A stretch of 64,000 nucleotides of DNA from DAIQNV01 sp038748775 (GCA_038748775.1 JBCDIT010000006.1:62001-126000), one strand, 5' to 3'; counted from the first letter of the stretch, positions 1 to 9,253 are shown. Numbers and translations: made by a program. Notes: a model not told the origin generated them from the letters alone.

Positions 1-291
1 GGAGACCGACGCCCCGATCGGGATGGCGGAGGTAAGCCTGCGCGACTTCGCGGACGGCTGCTCGTCCAACCCGGTCGGGTACTTCAAGGGCTGGTTCGTC
101 GAAGAACACGCCCGAGGGCACGGCGTCGGACGAGCGATTCTTGAGGCCGCGAAGAACTGGGCGAGGGCGCGCCGAGTTGCCACGAGTTCGCTTCAGACGT
201 TGAACTGGACAACGCTTGGAGCCTCGCGGCCCATGACCAGCTGGTGTTCAACCCGGTGTACGACATCCAGTGTTTTCGCAAGTCGCTTTGA
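1..291 (+). pseudogene. aac(6')-like GNAT acetyltransferase, 5' cut by window edge and frameshifted
   Basis: The frame entering at base 2 reads like the C-terminal half of aminoglycoside 6'-N-acetyltransferase-type GNAT proteins: an IGMAEVSLRDFADGC stretch, a GYFKGW.V strand and the acetyl-CoA loop around RGHGVGRAILEAA. Near 172-181 the frame changes: from 181 another phase continues as HEFASDVELDNAW and ends VYDIQCFRKSL with TGA at 289-291. This is the expected family ending, so one base appears to be missing. Either this is a real frameshift or a sequencing error. The substrate cannot be told from this; many chromosomal relatives do not confer resistance. The start lies left of the window. 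Confidence 0.72.
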
Positions 292-356
292 GTTCGCCGG
301 CGCTGTCGGTCGGTGGCTCTGCTCCACACCTGGGGCCACGTTCGATATTCTTAGGT

Positions 357-1397
357 ATGAGGTTCTCGCGGAAGCGACAGGCACGATCAAAGTCGGTGGA
401 GAAGCGCGTGGGGAACGGTGGTTTCGACCCGGATCTCCTTCGGGCCATCTACAAGTGGGACGGTCAATATGACATCAAAGCGATGGGTACGCCCGGGTTC
501 GTCGTTGACCCCTCGCGTCAGCATCGCGTGTTCGACTTTGAGCATTGGTCGACGCGGTTCCCGCCCGAGTCCACGACGACGTTCTCGACCAATGTCGACA
601 AGCCGAAAGATCTGATCACCGTCGAGCACCTTCGCAAGGCGGCCGCCGCCGTGGGGGATCTTGGTCCGTCGGTCCCGGTGGATGCCTTTGTGTGGGCGTT
701 GTCGCCGCCGGAGGACAAGCCTTGGCTCACGAAGATCGGCGGGTTGCCTTGGCGACCGGCCGGGAGCCCTTGGCCGATGGATGAAAACGGCCGTCCGCTG
801 GCTTTTTTGGGACAGATCTGCTTCATCGACTCTCTCGACGTCCTCGGTCGTCGACCGCCGAGTGATGTCGCCTTGATCTTCGCACAAGATGATCGTTGGG
901 AGGGCATGGCAAACTTCAGTGTGTCCGAAGACATCGGTTTCGAATCAAGGATCGAATGGCATCCGATCGAGATCGAACGCCCGATGCGAGCAGCTGACGC
1001 GCCGGCGACCGGACTTCTTGAGTTCGAGTATCACGGCATCATTCACCGCACGGTCCAGTACACCGACTGGGAACACTATGAGCCGGTCTTTGAGCGTGCC
1101 GCAATTGGGGGCGATTCCGCGTTCTACGTTGCTAACTTTGAAGGTACGTCAATTGGGCGATACGCCGGGATACCGCAGGGTTGGCCCTTCGAAGAGGGTG
1201 ACGGCTGCGAGCTGCTCGCGACCCTCGGGTCGGTGCGGTTCCAGGGGCTCGGTCCGCTCTGCGATGCGCGTGCGCGATGGGCCGGAAGCGAAGACTCGAG
1301 TGAGCGGAGCTCGCTTGCACTGTCGTCCGACAATGGCTGCATCTACCTCTTCCGCGATGATCAGGGAGAGCACCACGTCAGAGACGCAGGGTCGTAA
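357..1397 (+). CDS. DUF1963 (YwqG-like) protein
   Basis: A protein of about 346 residues. The most telling stretch is KIGGLPWRPAGSPWP followed by GRPLAFLGQICF, the signature of the DUF1963/YwqG family, whose members are intracellular and of unknown function. A second conserved-looking patch, GIPQGWPFEEGDGCELLATLGS, lies near the C-terminus, where these proteins usually have a QW or GYP-type motif. I chose ATG 357 because the upstream ATG at 270 lies inside the end of the preceding acetyltransferase reading frame. No signal peptide or membrane helix is visible. It stands alone, 75 bases from the convergent ADP-ribosylglycohydrolase gene. Confidence 0.65.
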   Translation: MRFSRKRQARSKSVEKRVGNGGFDPDLLRAIYKWDGQYDIKAMGTPGFVVDPSRQHRVFDFEHWSTRFPPESTTTFSTNVDKPKDLITVEHLRKAAAAVGDLGPSVPVDAFVWALSPPEDKPWLTKIGGLPWRPAGSPWPMDENGRPLAFLGQICFIDSLDVLGRRPPSDVALIFAQDDRWEGMANFSVSEDIGFESRIEWHPIEIERPMRAADAPATGLLEFEYHGIIHRTVQYTDWEHYEPVFERAAIGGDSAFYVANFEGTSIGRYAGIPQGWPFEEGDGCELLATLGSVRFQGLGPLCDARARWAGSEDSSERSSLALSSDNGCIYLFRDDQGEHHVRDAGS

Positions 1398-1472
1398 CTG
1401 CGTCGGTGATCGAGGTGTGCGACTCAATCCGACGACGGTACTCCATGTTGTTCAGGGTGCGGGAGTGACGAC

Positions 1473-2729
1473 TCATCGAGCCAATATGATCTCACGCACC
1501 CAAGCCTCGATGGTGTCGCCGGTCGCCCGCTGGACGCCCTCCCGGACCGGACCGGCGAGCGCCTCCGGGAAGACCCGCTCGCCCCACATCGCTCCAACGA
1601 ACGCCCCAACGACTTGGGCGGTCGAGTCCGTGTCCCACCCAAGCTCGACGGCCAACCGCATCGCCGCGACAGGATGGGCATCGGTCATTTCCACCGAGGC
1701 GATCGCCATCACGAGGACAACGTCGGCTTCCCACCAGGTGGTCGGTCGCATCTCGTCCGTGAGGAGGGTCATCAGTTGCTTTGGCCGGCCATCGGCACTC
1801 GACGCGAGTTCTTCGGCGAGTTTGATGCAGCGGGCGAGCGGGCGCTCGACCCAAGGTACATCGGCGTACCGGAACGGATCGGTCTCGAGCATGCTCGCTT
1901 TGATGGCGTCCCACGCCCGGACGCGCGCCGACCGGTCCTCCGGGGCGCCGGCGTCCAAGGCCATCGCCGCGGCGAGCCCCGCGATGAATCCGGCATTGAT
2001 GTCGAGCGCGACCCCGTTGTCGGCAAAGGCGATGTCGTGGGCCAGAACATACGCGTCTTTGGGGCGACCGGGGAACAGACCGGCGAGGGGCGGCAGCATC
2101 ATCTGACCAACGCACGTTGGTAGCCCGCCCCAGATGCGTTGGGGCGGAAGGGCCAACGTGGGGTCGCGTTCGCCCAGCACGTACCTCGCCGCCAGCACGT
2201 ACTCCCGGAGCCACTCTTCGGAGAGCCGGTGCGTCTCGCCCCCGGGCAAGGGGTCGTTGGCGATGTCGAGCAACGCCCTGGCGAGATGGGTTTGGCTCGG
2301 AGGGCCATCGGCGCGACCAACCCGCCAATCGCGGAGCATGCGGATCACGATGGCCTTCTGACGCGTATCGTCGGTCAGTGTGCCGGCGGGGGCGTCGTGC
2401 TCCCAATGGGCGTAGGGCTCGGGTTCGGGGCGAAAGATCGTGTAGTCGAGCAGCCGCGTCGCGTCGGCGTACGCATCGATGTCGTGAGGCAAGCGGTCGC
2501 TTGGGCCCCAAACACGGAACACGGATTGACCTTCGCTCACACGGTCAGGCTCAACGAATTCGACCGGGCCGCCCAGCGCGTCGCCGATCATCGAGCCGAG
2601 GAGCATGCCCGCGATTCGATCTCGGATCAATGCGTTATCATCAGCCGCGAAGAGTGGGGCGGTACATACGAGAACGCACGTGAGCGCGGCCCATCGAACA
2701 CGATCGCGCGTCGTTGGTCTCTTGGTCAA
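1473..2729 (-). CDS. Secreted ADP-ribosylglycohydrolase (DraG) family protein
   Basis: A 418-residue protein with a hydrophobic export signal (about residues 11-29, ending LFAAD). It then has the fold signatures of the DraG family: IAGMLLGSMIGDALGG at 39-54, the metal-binding TDDT at 119-122, and a late WDTDSTAQVVGAFVGA with the second acidic metal-ligand cluster. The family removes ADP-ribose from proteins or small molecules using two magnesium ions. An exported form is less usual, and its substrate is unknown. The start appears to be TTG, sharing the TTGA sequence with the stop of the upstream nuclease gene, so the two are probably translationally coupled. Confidence 0.8.
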   Translation of the reverse strand: MTKRPTTRDRVRWAALTCVLVCTAPLFAADDNALIRDRIAGMLLGSMIGDALGGPVEFVEPDRVSEGQSVFRVWGPSDRLPHDIDAYADATRLLDYTIFRPEPEPYAHWEHDAPAGTLTDDTRQKAIVIRMLRDWRVGRADGPPSQTHLARALLDIANDPLPGGETHRLSEEWLREYVLAARYVLGERDPTLALPPQRIWGGLPTCVGQMMLPPLAGLFPGRPKDAYVLAHDIAFADNGVALDINAGFIAGLAAAMALDAGAPEDRSARVRAWDAIKASMLETDPFRYADVPWVERPLARCIKLAEELASSADGRPKQLMTLLTDEMRPTTWWEADVVLVMAIASVEMTDAHPVAAMRLAVELGWDTDSTAQVVGAFVGAMWGERVFPEALAGPVREGVQRATGDTIEAWVREIILAR

Positions 2730-3610
2730 TCGATAGCCTCATCCTCGAGGATGGCGTTGAGCGCATGTCCGAGTCGCACACCCGCCTGCTTGAGCCGCAG
2801 ATTGATCACCGGCTCGCAATGGGTCGCGTAGCGCTGCCCGAGCTCGGTCCCGTCTTCGAATGCTCTTCCGTCGTTGAACCCCTCGGCCGCGTAGGCGAAG
2901 TCGTTTGCATATCGGCGCGACTCGAGCACCCACCGCCCGACCGCTTTGGTGAGCAACGCGGTATCGTCCTCGTTGGAGCGATCGACCGTATCCGGATCGG
3001 TGATCGTCCAGGCCATGCGATCTTCGTCGGAGATCTCTTTGTAGAGCCGATCGGCCATCAGAGGCCAGGGTTCTTGGGTTGTCGCGTCGATGATGCCCGA
3101 GTCCCAGATCGAATGCAGCCGTCTCTCGCCGCCGAACCAATTGATATCGATATCGTTCCCGCCTCGATCGTCGGCGTTGCCGGCGTGCAGAGGCTGGTGG
3201 AGATCGCCCGCGAAGTGGACCATGAACATCATCGCGTGCTGGCGGAGTTCATCTGAGAGGTCAGGGTCTTCGAGTTGTAACGCGTAGTCGACGACACCGT
3301 CGACCACGTTTCCGGCCTCGGGCCTTTCCGCCGCGTGGTCATAGCGGGGGGCGTAGGGGGCAAGGTTGGCGTAGTGCAGGGGACCGGTCTCCGGGTACAA
3401 ACGCCCCCTCCCCCGGACACCGTCGGCCCAACTCGCGGTCTCTTGGATCGTTTGGTTGCCCATGATCGCATCAACCCTCGCCTTGGCCTCGGGCGTGAGT
3501 TCGAGGTACGCGATATGCGCGATCACGGAATGGCCCTTACGACCCCAACCGCCGGCGAACGGGATCAGGCAAGCGAGCGTCAACACGAGTATGGGACGGA
3601 AGTTCGACAT
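2726..3610 (-). CDS. Secreted S1/P1-type zinc nuclease
   Basis: A 294-residue protein with a short signal peptide ending just before GGWGRKGH. In the S1/P1 family the mature N-terminal Trp itself binds zinc, and the His that follows is a ligand. Further ligands sit in HAMMFMVHFAGDLHQPLHAG and the DRGGNDI loop; these are the trinuclear zinc residues of the family. The enzyme cuts single-stranded nucleic acid and removes 3' phosphates, presumably in the periplasm for phosphate or nucleoside scavenging. It is the first gene of a two-gene leftward unit with the ADP-ribosylglycohydrolase. Confidence 0.87.
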   Translation of the reverse strand: MSNFRPILVLTLACLIPFAGGWGRKGHSVIAHIAYLELTPEAKARVDAIMGNQTIQETASWADGVRGRGRLYPETGPLHYANLAPYAPRYDHAAERPEAGNVVDGVVDYALQLEDPDLSDELRQHAMMFMVHFAGDLHQPLHAGNADDRGGNDIDINWFGGERRLHSIWDSGIIDATTQEPWPLMADRLYKEISDEDRMAWTITDPDTVDRSNEDDTALLTKAVGRWVLESRRYANDFAYAAEGFNDGRAFEDGTELGQRYATHCEPVINLRLKQAGVRLGHALNAILEDEAID

Positions 3611-3706
3611 CGGTAGTCTCCAGAGCGTCCGGTTTCCTAGGGCAAATCTGGGTGTTGTACCACCGTCGAAGCCCCGTCGCGATTCAGCCGTGCAGTAGGG
3701 GGGGAC

Positions 3707-4885
3707 TCAACCTTCCGTTGCCGCCGCGGCCTTCACCGCTTCGGCCACCTTCGGAGCCACCGTCTTATCCAGCGGGTCAGGAATGACCTTGTCCACCGAC
3801 GGCTCTGGCACACACTCCGCCAGCGCCTGAGCCGCGGCCAGCTTCATCTTGGGTGTGATCCGCGGCGCCCTCGCGTCGATCGCACCCCGGAAAATGCCCG
3901 GGAACGCCAGAACGTTGTTCACCTGGTTCGGGAAGTCAGAGCGGCCGGTGCCAACCACGGCCGCGCCAGCCTCGCGTGCGACGTCCGGCATAATCTCCGG
4001 GTCCGGGTTGGCCATCGCGAAGATGATCGGATCGGTGTTCATCCGCTTGACGTCGTCGGCCGAGAGCAGCCCACCCTTGCTGACGCCGACAAAGACGTCC
4101 GCCCCTTCGAGCACGTCGTGCACCGACCCCTCACGGTTGGTGCGGTTCGTGTACGCGAGGAGCTGTTGCTTCTGTGGGTTCAGGTCGGTCCGCCTCGCGT
4201 GGATAGCGCCCTTCGAGTCGCACACGATGATGTCGGCGACCGGCACACACACGTAGGGGTCGAAGTTGACACAGCGGAGCAGCTTCGAGATCGCGGTCCC
4301 GGCGGCACCGGCACCGACGATGACAACCTTCAGGTCTTCCATCTTCTTGCCGACAACTTTGGCCGCGTTGAGCAAACCGGCGAGCGTGACAATGGCGGTC
4401 CCGTGCTGATCGTCGTGGAAGACCGGGATCCCGAGGTCTTGGAGCTCGTCTTCGATCTGGAAACAGTGGGGGGCCGCGATATCTTCGAGGTTCACGCCGC
4501 CGAAAACCGGGGCGATGCGCCGGACCGTCTCGATGATCTCGCCCGGGTCCTGGGTCGTCAGGCAGATCGGCCACGCGTCGAGCCCGGCAAACGCCTTGAA
4601 GAGGAGCGCCTTGCCCTCCATCACCGGGATCGACGCGGCCCCTCCGATGTTGCCCAGGCCCAGGACCGCGGATCCATCGGAGACGATCGCAACCGTGTTG
4701 CCCTTGGGTGTCAGCTCGTACGCGGCGCCGGGGTCATCGGCGATCCGTTTGCAAGGCTCGGCGACCCCCGGGGTGTACGCGAGCGACAGGTCGTCGCGTG
4801 TCTGGAGCGGGACCTTTGCTGCGATCTCGAGCTTCCCGGCGTGGGCCTTGTGGAGTTCGAGTGAACGGGACGCGTAATCGGACAT
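3707..4885 (-). CDS. NAD(P)-dependent malic enzyme, short form
   Basis: 392 residues, oxidatively decarboxylating malate to pyruvate. Visible motifs: LAYTPGVAEPCKRIA, the KGNTVAIVSDGSAVLGLGN stretch of the active site, FHDDQHGTAIV, the Rossmann glycine loop VVIVGAGAAGTAI and the late ANPDPEI. There is no phosphotransacetylase domain, so this is the short bacterial form rather than the MaeB fusion. An in-frame extension upstream to 5095 would run through the divergent thpR gene and has no family similarity. I therefore start at ATG 4885 (MSDYASRSLELHKAH), which matches the family N-terminus. Whether NAD or NADP is preferred cannot be read. Confidence 0.92.
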   Translation of the reverse strand: MSDYASRSLELHKAHAGKLEIAAKVPLQTRDDLSLAYTPGVAEPCKRIADDPGAAYELTPKGNTVAIVSDGSAVLGLGNIGGAASIPVMEGKALLFKAFAGLDAWPICLTTQDPGEIIETVRRIAPVFGGVNLEDIAAPHCFQIEDELQDLGIPVFHDDQHGTAIVTLAGLLNAAKVVGKKMEDLKVVIVGAGAAGTAISKLLRCVNFDPYVCVPVADIIVCDSKGAIHARRTDLNPQKQQLLAYTNRTNREGSVHDVLEGADVFVGVSKGGLLSADDVKRMNTDPIIFAMANPDPEIMPDVAREAGAAVVGTGRSDFPNQVNNVLAFPGIFRGAIDARAPRITPKMKLAAAQALAECVPEPSVDKVIPDPLDKTVAPKVAEAVKAAAATEG

Positions 4886-4927
4886 CGTCGGCTCGCTTTC
4901 GTCTCGTGGACCTGCCACAGTAGAGGC

Positions 4928-5476
4928 ATGTCGAGAGGCCGGAAGTCTGAGGCGGTCGCCAGGCTCTTCGCAGCCGTGTACCCCCCTGCCCAGTGGACAA
5001 AAACTGCTCTTGAGACGCTTCGAGGGCTCGATCTGCCGCCGCACCGCGAGACGCCACCCGCGCAGGTGCATCTGACCCTCCGGTTCATCGGTCAACGGCG
5101 CGAACCCGAAATTCCATCCGTGGTGACGTCGATCGAGCGGTCATGCGCCGGGATCGGGAGGTTCGAACTGAGTCCTTTCCAATGCATCGGGCTCCCCGCC
5201 CGATCGCCCCGAGTGATCGCTGTCGAGACGGACACACCGGCGCCTCTGCTCGAACTCCACCGTCGGATGGTCACACGACTGGCAAGGTCACCCCGCAGCA
5301 ACGCCGCGGACCGCTACGTCCCACACCTTACGCTTGGCCGGACGTCGGGCGCACGCGACATCGAGAGCGTCTGCGTCGATCTTCCGGGCTTCGAGGTACG
5401 CGAGGTCGTGCTCTGCAGGAGCGTTCTGAAGCCGTCCGGCGCGGAACACTGCGTCATGGCTCGGGTTGGGCTCTGA
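4928..5476 (+). CDS. thpR: RNA 2',3'-cyclic phosphodiesterase (2H family)
   Basis: 182 residues with the two tetrapeptide signatures of the 2H phosphoesterases: VHLTLRF at about 47-53 and PHLTLGR at about 131-137, whose His and Thr pairs form the active site. The N-terminal RLFAAVYPP and the C-terminal LCRSVLKPSGA are also typical of ThpR/LigT. It opens 2',3'-cyclic phosphates on RNA ends. It diverges from the malic enzyme gene across only 42 bases. Its 3' end runs against a broken glycosyltransferase gene on the other strand. A fragment of a second copy occurs at 11566-11778. Confidence 0.88.
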   Translation: MSRGRKSEAVARLFAAVYPPAQWTKTALETLRGLDLPPHRETPPAQVHLTLRFIGQRREPEIPSVVTSIERSCAGIGRFELSPFQCIGLPARSPRVIAVETDTPAPLLELHRRMVTRLARSPRSNAADRYVPHLTLGRTSGARDIESVCVDLPGFEVREVVLCRSVLKPSGAEHCVMARVGL

Positions 5477-5479
5477 AAC

Positions 5480-6019
5480 GGTGATCTCCCCTGGCTGAGG
5501 TCGGGTACGCACAAGGTCCGATAATGCATGTTCTGTAAAACAGCAAGGCCCTCCACGCGAACCGTGCCCGCCCGCGTCTCTCGGCACGACCGCCAGAAAG
5601 GGCATCTTCTTCCAGCCCTTGTGCTTCAGGCACCAGTCGTCGAGCATGCCGTGCGGGGTCGCGAGGTAGGGCTGCCCCCGCTCCATCGCGTCCGACGCGA
5701 GTTGGAAGTTCGGCAGGGTCCACGCTCCGTGGAGATGGACGACATCGTGATCGGCCGCGAGTTCTGCGAATCGGCGTCGTTGCGCCCCCGACAGAAGCAC
5801 CCCACCGAGAGCCGGTTTCCCGATCGTCTCAATCGCAAGCCCCCCGCCCGGATCGAGGTTCTTGGGTCTGGGCGTCTCCGAGGGAGCCACGATCGTCACC
5901 CGGGCACCGGCGTCGCGGCAGAGCAGCGCGAGATCGGACACGTGGGCGACCACGCCGCCCTGGGCGGGGTCGAGGGTGGACCGGTAGTGGATGATCGAGG
6001 GAAGAAACATGGGCCGCAC
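5480..6019 (-). pseudogene. Truncated family-4 glycosyltransferase (N-terminal part only)
   Basis: The reading frame opens with MRPMFLPSIIHY, then GGVVAHVSDLALLCRDAGARVTI, VVHLHGAWTLPNF and YLATPHGMLDDWCLKHKGWK. This is the N-terminal Rossmann half of GT4-type glycosyltransferases used in exopolysaccharide or O-antigen synthesis. Similarity fades at about residue 165-180, where the text turns into unrelated sequence and enters the 3' end of thpR. The donor-binding C-terminal half (about 200 residues) is absent, so no active enzyme is expected. The break lies around 5480-5560. It looks like a deletion scar rather than a frameshift. Confidence 0.7.
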
Positions 6020-6133
6020 GTGATAGCGGATGTGCGGCTGGAGGGCAAGCCTGAGTATGACAACGCCGCCCCGAAGGTCGACGTCATCGGTTGAACTGGT
6101 CGATCCGTATCTCGGTGATGCGTCTGGCGCGAT

Positions 6134-6225
6134 TCAACGTGGGTTACGTTCGATGAGCGCGATCAGGTCGTGGCCTGGATCGATGATGCCGTCGCCATCG
6201 AAGTCGTCGCACCGCTCCGCTCGAG
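6134..6225 (-). pseudogene. Remnant of a dockerin-like / EF-loop C-terminus
   Basis: A short leftward frame reads CDDFDGDGIIDPGHDLIALIERN before a TGA at 6134-6136. This matches one calcium-loop repeat of the dockerin-like tails found on secreted planctomycete proteins, such as the protein ending at 28856. No parent gene is attached: 40 bases upstream is the stop of the unrelated gene 6267-7295. The rest of 6020-6266 shows nothing codable. I read it as the leftover end of a lost gene. Confidence 0.4.
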
Positions 6226-6266
6226 CCCCAGACAACTTCAATGATCGTGTCTCCGTCGCAGTAGAT

Positions 6267-7295
6267 CTACGTCCCCGGCTTCAGAAGATCATTCGAGATG
6301 TTCTTCAGCAGCGCAGCCTTCAACTTCTCGAGACGGGCTTTTTCGTCGCCTGACGCGTTGAGAATTTGGGGGTCAAGACTGTCAGCACGCCGACGGAACG
6401 CGAGGTCATTTGCCAGTTTGAGCCCATCGATGATGGTATCGCCGACAGACTTGCTGTCCTCCTTGTTCCCGAGGAAGCGATTGACACGATCTCCCGCCGC
6501 GCGAGTAGCCTGAAACTCTTTTAGATCGGGTCGTACATGGCCATCGACAGCGAGTGTGACATATGGGACGTCGCCGGTATAAGGCTGATCGGTCCCGCGA
6601 AGCACAGCTCTTCCGGACAGATCCAAAGTGCATTCATGGGTAAACTCGGCTTCATCACGATCGCTGACGAGAAGCAGATAGCCAGCCTGAGTCGGAGGCA
6701 CGCCGGGCTTAAGAAAATTAATCTCTTCAGCCGACGGGGCAAACAATGCGTCGCCATCAAAGATGGCCTCGCCAAGTTCGGCTGCGAGATCAAGGGCGAT
6801 GCCGGCCGCTGACAGAACGGCATTTGCGCCCGCGAACAACGGGATGCCTGCTGCGGCTTGTACGAGTGACGAAAGGCTTTTAACGAGGTCTTTCGGGAAG
6901 TTGTCGAAGAAGGCCTCGAAACTCACCACGACAGATTGCTCCACCATTGCCGGCGAGTGATAGATGATCGGTGTTCCCGCTTCTGTAGCAGATATTGTCG
7001 AGACGGGAGAACGCCTCGGCACGTTGTTTCGAATCAGGTTAATCGCCCGGGCGGCCGGCTCAAACTCCGTCGTCGCCTTGCTTGCACTTGTAAGCAGCAT
7101 GTCCTTGTCGCCCCAGCCGAGCCAGTCAGTTCTCGGTTCGCGCCCGGTGTAAAAGTGACGCATCGAAATCGTCAGCGGAAGCCCAATCCCAATGGGCTTA
7201 AACGCCGTGGGATCAACCGTTGCTCGGGTGATTCCGCGTGCAATAAATTCATCTCTGCCTATAAGCCCACCGTCAACTTCGTGAAGCAGCGCCAT
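6267..7295 (-). CDS. Unknown protein, AT-richer than its neighbours
   Basis: About 342 residues from ATG 7295, chosen over an upstream in-frame start at 7331 because a purine-rich AAAGGAAC lies a few bases before it. No family was recognised. What can be seen: no signal peptide, a Trp-rich patch DWLGWGDKDM near 60, a hydrophobic alanine-rich central stretch (about 150-190, AGIPLFAGANAVLSAAGIALDL) that could be one or two buried or membrane helices, and a charged helical C-terminus ending NISNDLLKPGT. The base composition and codon use are less GC-rich than the flanking genes, which hints at acquisition from outside. It sits downstream of proS on the same strand but 120 bases away, so it is probably independent. 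Confidence 0.6.
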   Translation of the reverse strand: MALLHEVDGGLIGRDEFIARGITRATVDPTAFKPIGIGLPLTISMRHFYTGREPRTDWLGWGDKDMLLTSASKATTEFEPAARAINLIRNNVPRRSPVSTISATEAGTPIIYHSPAMVEQSVVVSFEAFFDNFPKDLVKSLSSLVQAAAGIPLFAGANAVLSAAGIALDLAAELGEAIFDGDALFAPSAEEINFLKPGVPPTQAGYLLLVSDRDEAEFTHECTLDLSGRAVLRGTDQPYTGDVPYVTLAVDGHVRPDLKEFQATRAAGDRVNRFLGNKEDSKSVGDTIIDGLKLANDLAFRRRADSLDPQILNASGDEKARLEKLKAALLKNISNDLLKPGT

Positions 7296-7414
7296 TGTTC
7301 GTTCCTTTTCAAAGACTGTCCGACACGCCACACGTTAGGACATCGCTGCCGGCCGTGCGTCAAAAAGATGGAAAAGCGCAATGATATCGCAATAAAATGC
7401 TTTACGAACTATGA

Positions 7415-9253
7415 TTACAGCGATCGGAGGCAGTAGGAGCAAGCTTCGTCAGTTGCAATCAAGGTCCCAAACCCGTCCTCGGTCCGGGCCTTCACCTCCG
7501 CCCCACTCCGCTCCAACGTCTTCGGCCCAATCGTCACTCGCACCGGGATCCCGATCAGATCCGCGTCCTTGAACTTCACGCCCGGACGGTCGTTGCGGTC
7601 GTCGATCAGCACGTCAACGCCTTTCGCGCTCAGCTCGCCGGCGATCTGGTGGCAGGCCTCAAGGCTCGCTTCGTCCTCGGGCTTGATCAGCGTGATCAGC
7701 ACGTGGTACGGAGCGACCGGGGCGGGCCAGACGATCCCGTTGTCGTCGTAGCTCATCTCGACGCACGACGCGAGCGTGCGGCTCACGCCGATGCCGTAGC
7801 AGCCCATGATGACGGTGGTCTTCTTCTGCTCCTTGTTCAGCACGCTGAAGTCCATCGCGGCCGAGTACTTGTCGCCCAGCTTGAAGATGTGGCCAACCTC
7901 GACGCCTCGGCGGGCTTCGAGCGTGGCGCCGTCCGCCCGGGGGCTCGGGTCACCCGCCACGGCGTTTCGGATATCGGCGAGCTTTACAGAACCTGTCGCC
8001 AACGTCCGTTCGGTGTTCTCGCCCTCGGGCATCGCCTCTGCCAGATCGCGCTGCCAGTTGAACCCGGTGTCGTGGTGGTCCTTCTCGTCCGAGCCGGTCG
8101 CCCACGTTGCGCCGTTCACCGCGTCGTAGTCAATGACCATGACGACACCCTCGACCTTGGTGACCATCCTCGGGCTGACGTAGCCGATCGCAAAGCCGGC
8201 CTGCTTGGCCGCCTTCTCATCACCGAGCTTGACGCCGAACCCGACAGCGTCGCGGACCTTGCCCTCGTTCACCTCGTGATCGCCCCGCACCACAGCAAGG
8301 ACCCATTTCGCGTCGACGCCCTCGTCGGTGGGCTGCATGACGATCGTCTTAAGCATGCCCGAGGGCGTGGTCTTGAGATGCTCTGCAACGCCATCGATCC
8401 CGGGCATCCCGGGCGTGTGGTGCTTGGTCAGCTCGTGGGTCGCACCGTGATCGGCCGACCACGCGCGCGTACCGATCTCGCACTTCTCGACGTTGGCCGC
8501 GTAGCCGGTCTCGGGACAAACGAGGATCGTGTCCTCCCCGTTCTCGCAGTTGACCATGAACTCATGGCTGGCCGACCCTCCGATAGGCCCCGCCTCGGCT
8601 TCGACGACGGTGAAGTCGAGCCCGCACCTCGTGAAGATGTTGACGTACGCCTGGTAGAGCCGGTCGTAGGTCTCGTTGAGCCCCCCCGCTCCTTCGACTT
8701 CGAGGTGGAACGAGTACGCGTCCTTCATGATGAACTCGCGCCCCCGGAGCAGGCCGGCGCGGGGGCGGAACTCGTCGCGGAACTTGGTCTGAATCTGGTA
8801 GAGCGTCACCGGGAGCTGCTTGTAGCTCGTGATGCTGCCCTTCATCATCTCCGTGATGACTTCTTCGTGCGTCGGGCCCAGGGCCGCGACGCGCCCGTGC
8901 CGGTCGGTCAGCTTGAAGAGCAGGTCCCCATAGTCGACGTCGCGTTTCGAGCCTGCAAACAGCTCGATCGGCTCAAGAGCCGGAAGCAGCAGCTCGGAGC
9001 AGCCAGCCGCGTCGAGCTCTTCGCGGATGATGCTCTCGATCTTGGTCAGCACACGCTTTGCGAGGGGCAGGTAGTCGTAGATGCCCGCCCCGACCCTGCG
9101 GATGTACCCGGCGCGACTCAGCAAGACGTGGCTGGGCAGTTCCGCGTCCGCCGGCGCCTCGCGGGCCGTCGGGATCACGGTGTTGGTCCAGCGGTGGATC
9201 GCGCCCTTTCGGGCGGTCTCAGGCGAGAACGTCGGCGTCGCGGTTTCGGTCAT
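7415..9253 (-). CDS. proS: Prolyl-tRNA synthetase, bacterial long type
   Basis: 612 residues. Class II motif 2 is visible in QIQTKFRDEFRPRAGLLRGREFIMKDAYSF-type sequence around 155-175 and motif 3 in the GCYGIGVSRTLA stretch near 470. Between them lies the roughly 180-residue INS editing insertion (KTTPSGMLKTIV ... GATWATGSDEKDHH) that hydrolyses Ala-tRNA(Pro). The C-terminal anticodon-binding domain includes DVLIDDRNDRPGVKFKDADLIG. It charges tRNA(Pro). The first 35 bases overlap the end of the QueC-like gene on the same strand, so the two are probably co-transcribed. Confidence 0.96.
   Translation of the reverse strand: MTETATPTFSPETARKGAIHRWTNTVIPTAREAPADAELPSHVLLSRAGYIRRVGAGIYDYLPLAKRVLTKIESIIREELDAAGCSELLLPALEPIELFAGSKRDVDYGDLLFKLTDRHGRVAALGPTHEEVITEMMKGSITSYKQLPVTLYQIQTKFRDEFRPRAGLLRGREFIMKDAYSFHLEVEGAGGLNETYDRLYQAYVNIFTRCGLDFTVVEAEAGPIGGSASHEFMVNCENGEDTILVCPETGYAANVEKCEIGTRAWSADHGATHELTKHHTPGMPGIDGVAEHLKTTPSGMLKTIVMQPTDEGVDAKWVLAVVRGDHEVNEGKVRDAVGFGVKLGDEKAAKQAGFAIGYVSPRMVTKVEGVVMVIDYDAVNGATWATGSDEKDHHDTGFNWQRDLAEAMPEGENTERTLATGSVKLADIRNAVAGDPSPRADGATLEARRGVEVGHIFKLGDKYSAAMDFSVLNKEQKKTTVIMGCYGIGVSRTLASCVEMSYDDNGIVWPAPVAPYHVLITLIKPEDEASLEACHQIAGELSAKGVDVLIDDRNDRPGVKFKDADLIGIPVRVTIGPKTLERSGAEVKARTEDGFGTLIATDEACSYCLRSL

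Noticed and set aside
4886..5095. 70-residue N-terminal extension of malic enzyme
   Set aside because: It would overlap divergent thpR, has no family similarity, and ATG 4885 gives the standard N-terminus.
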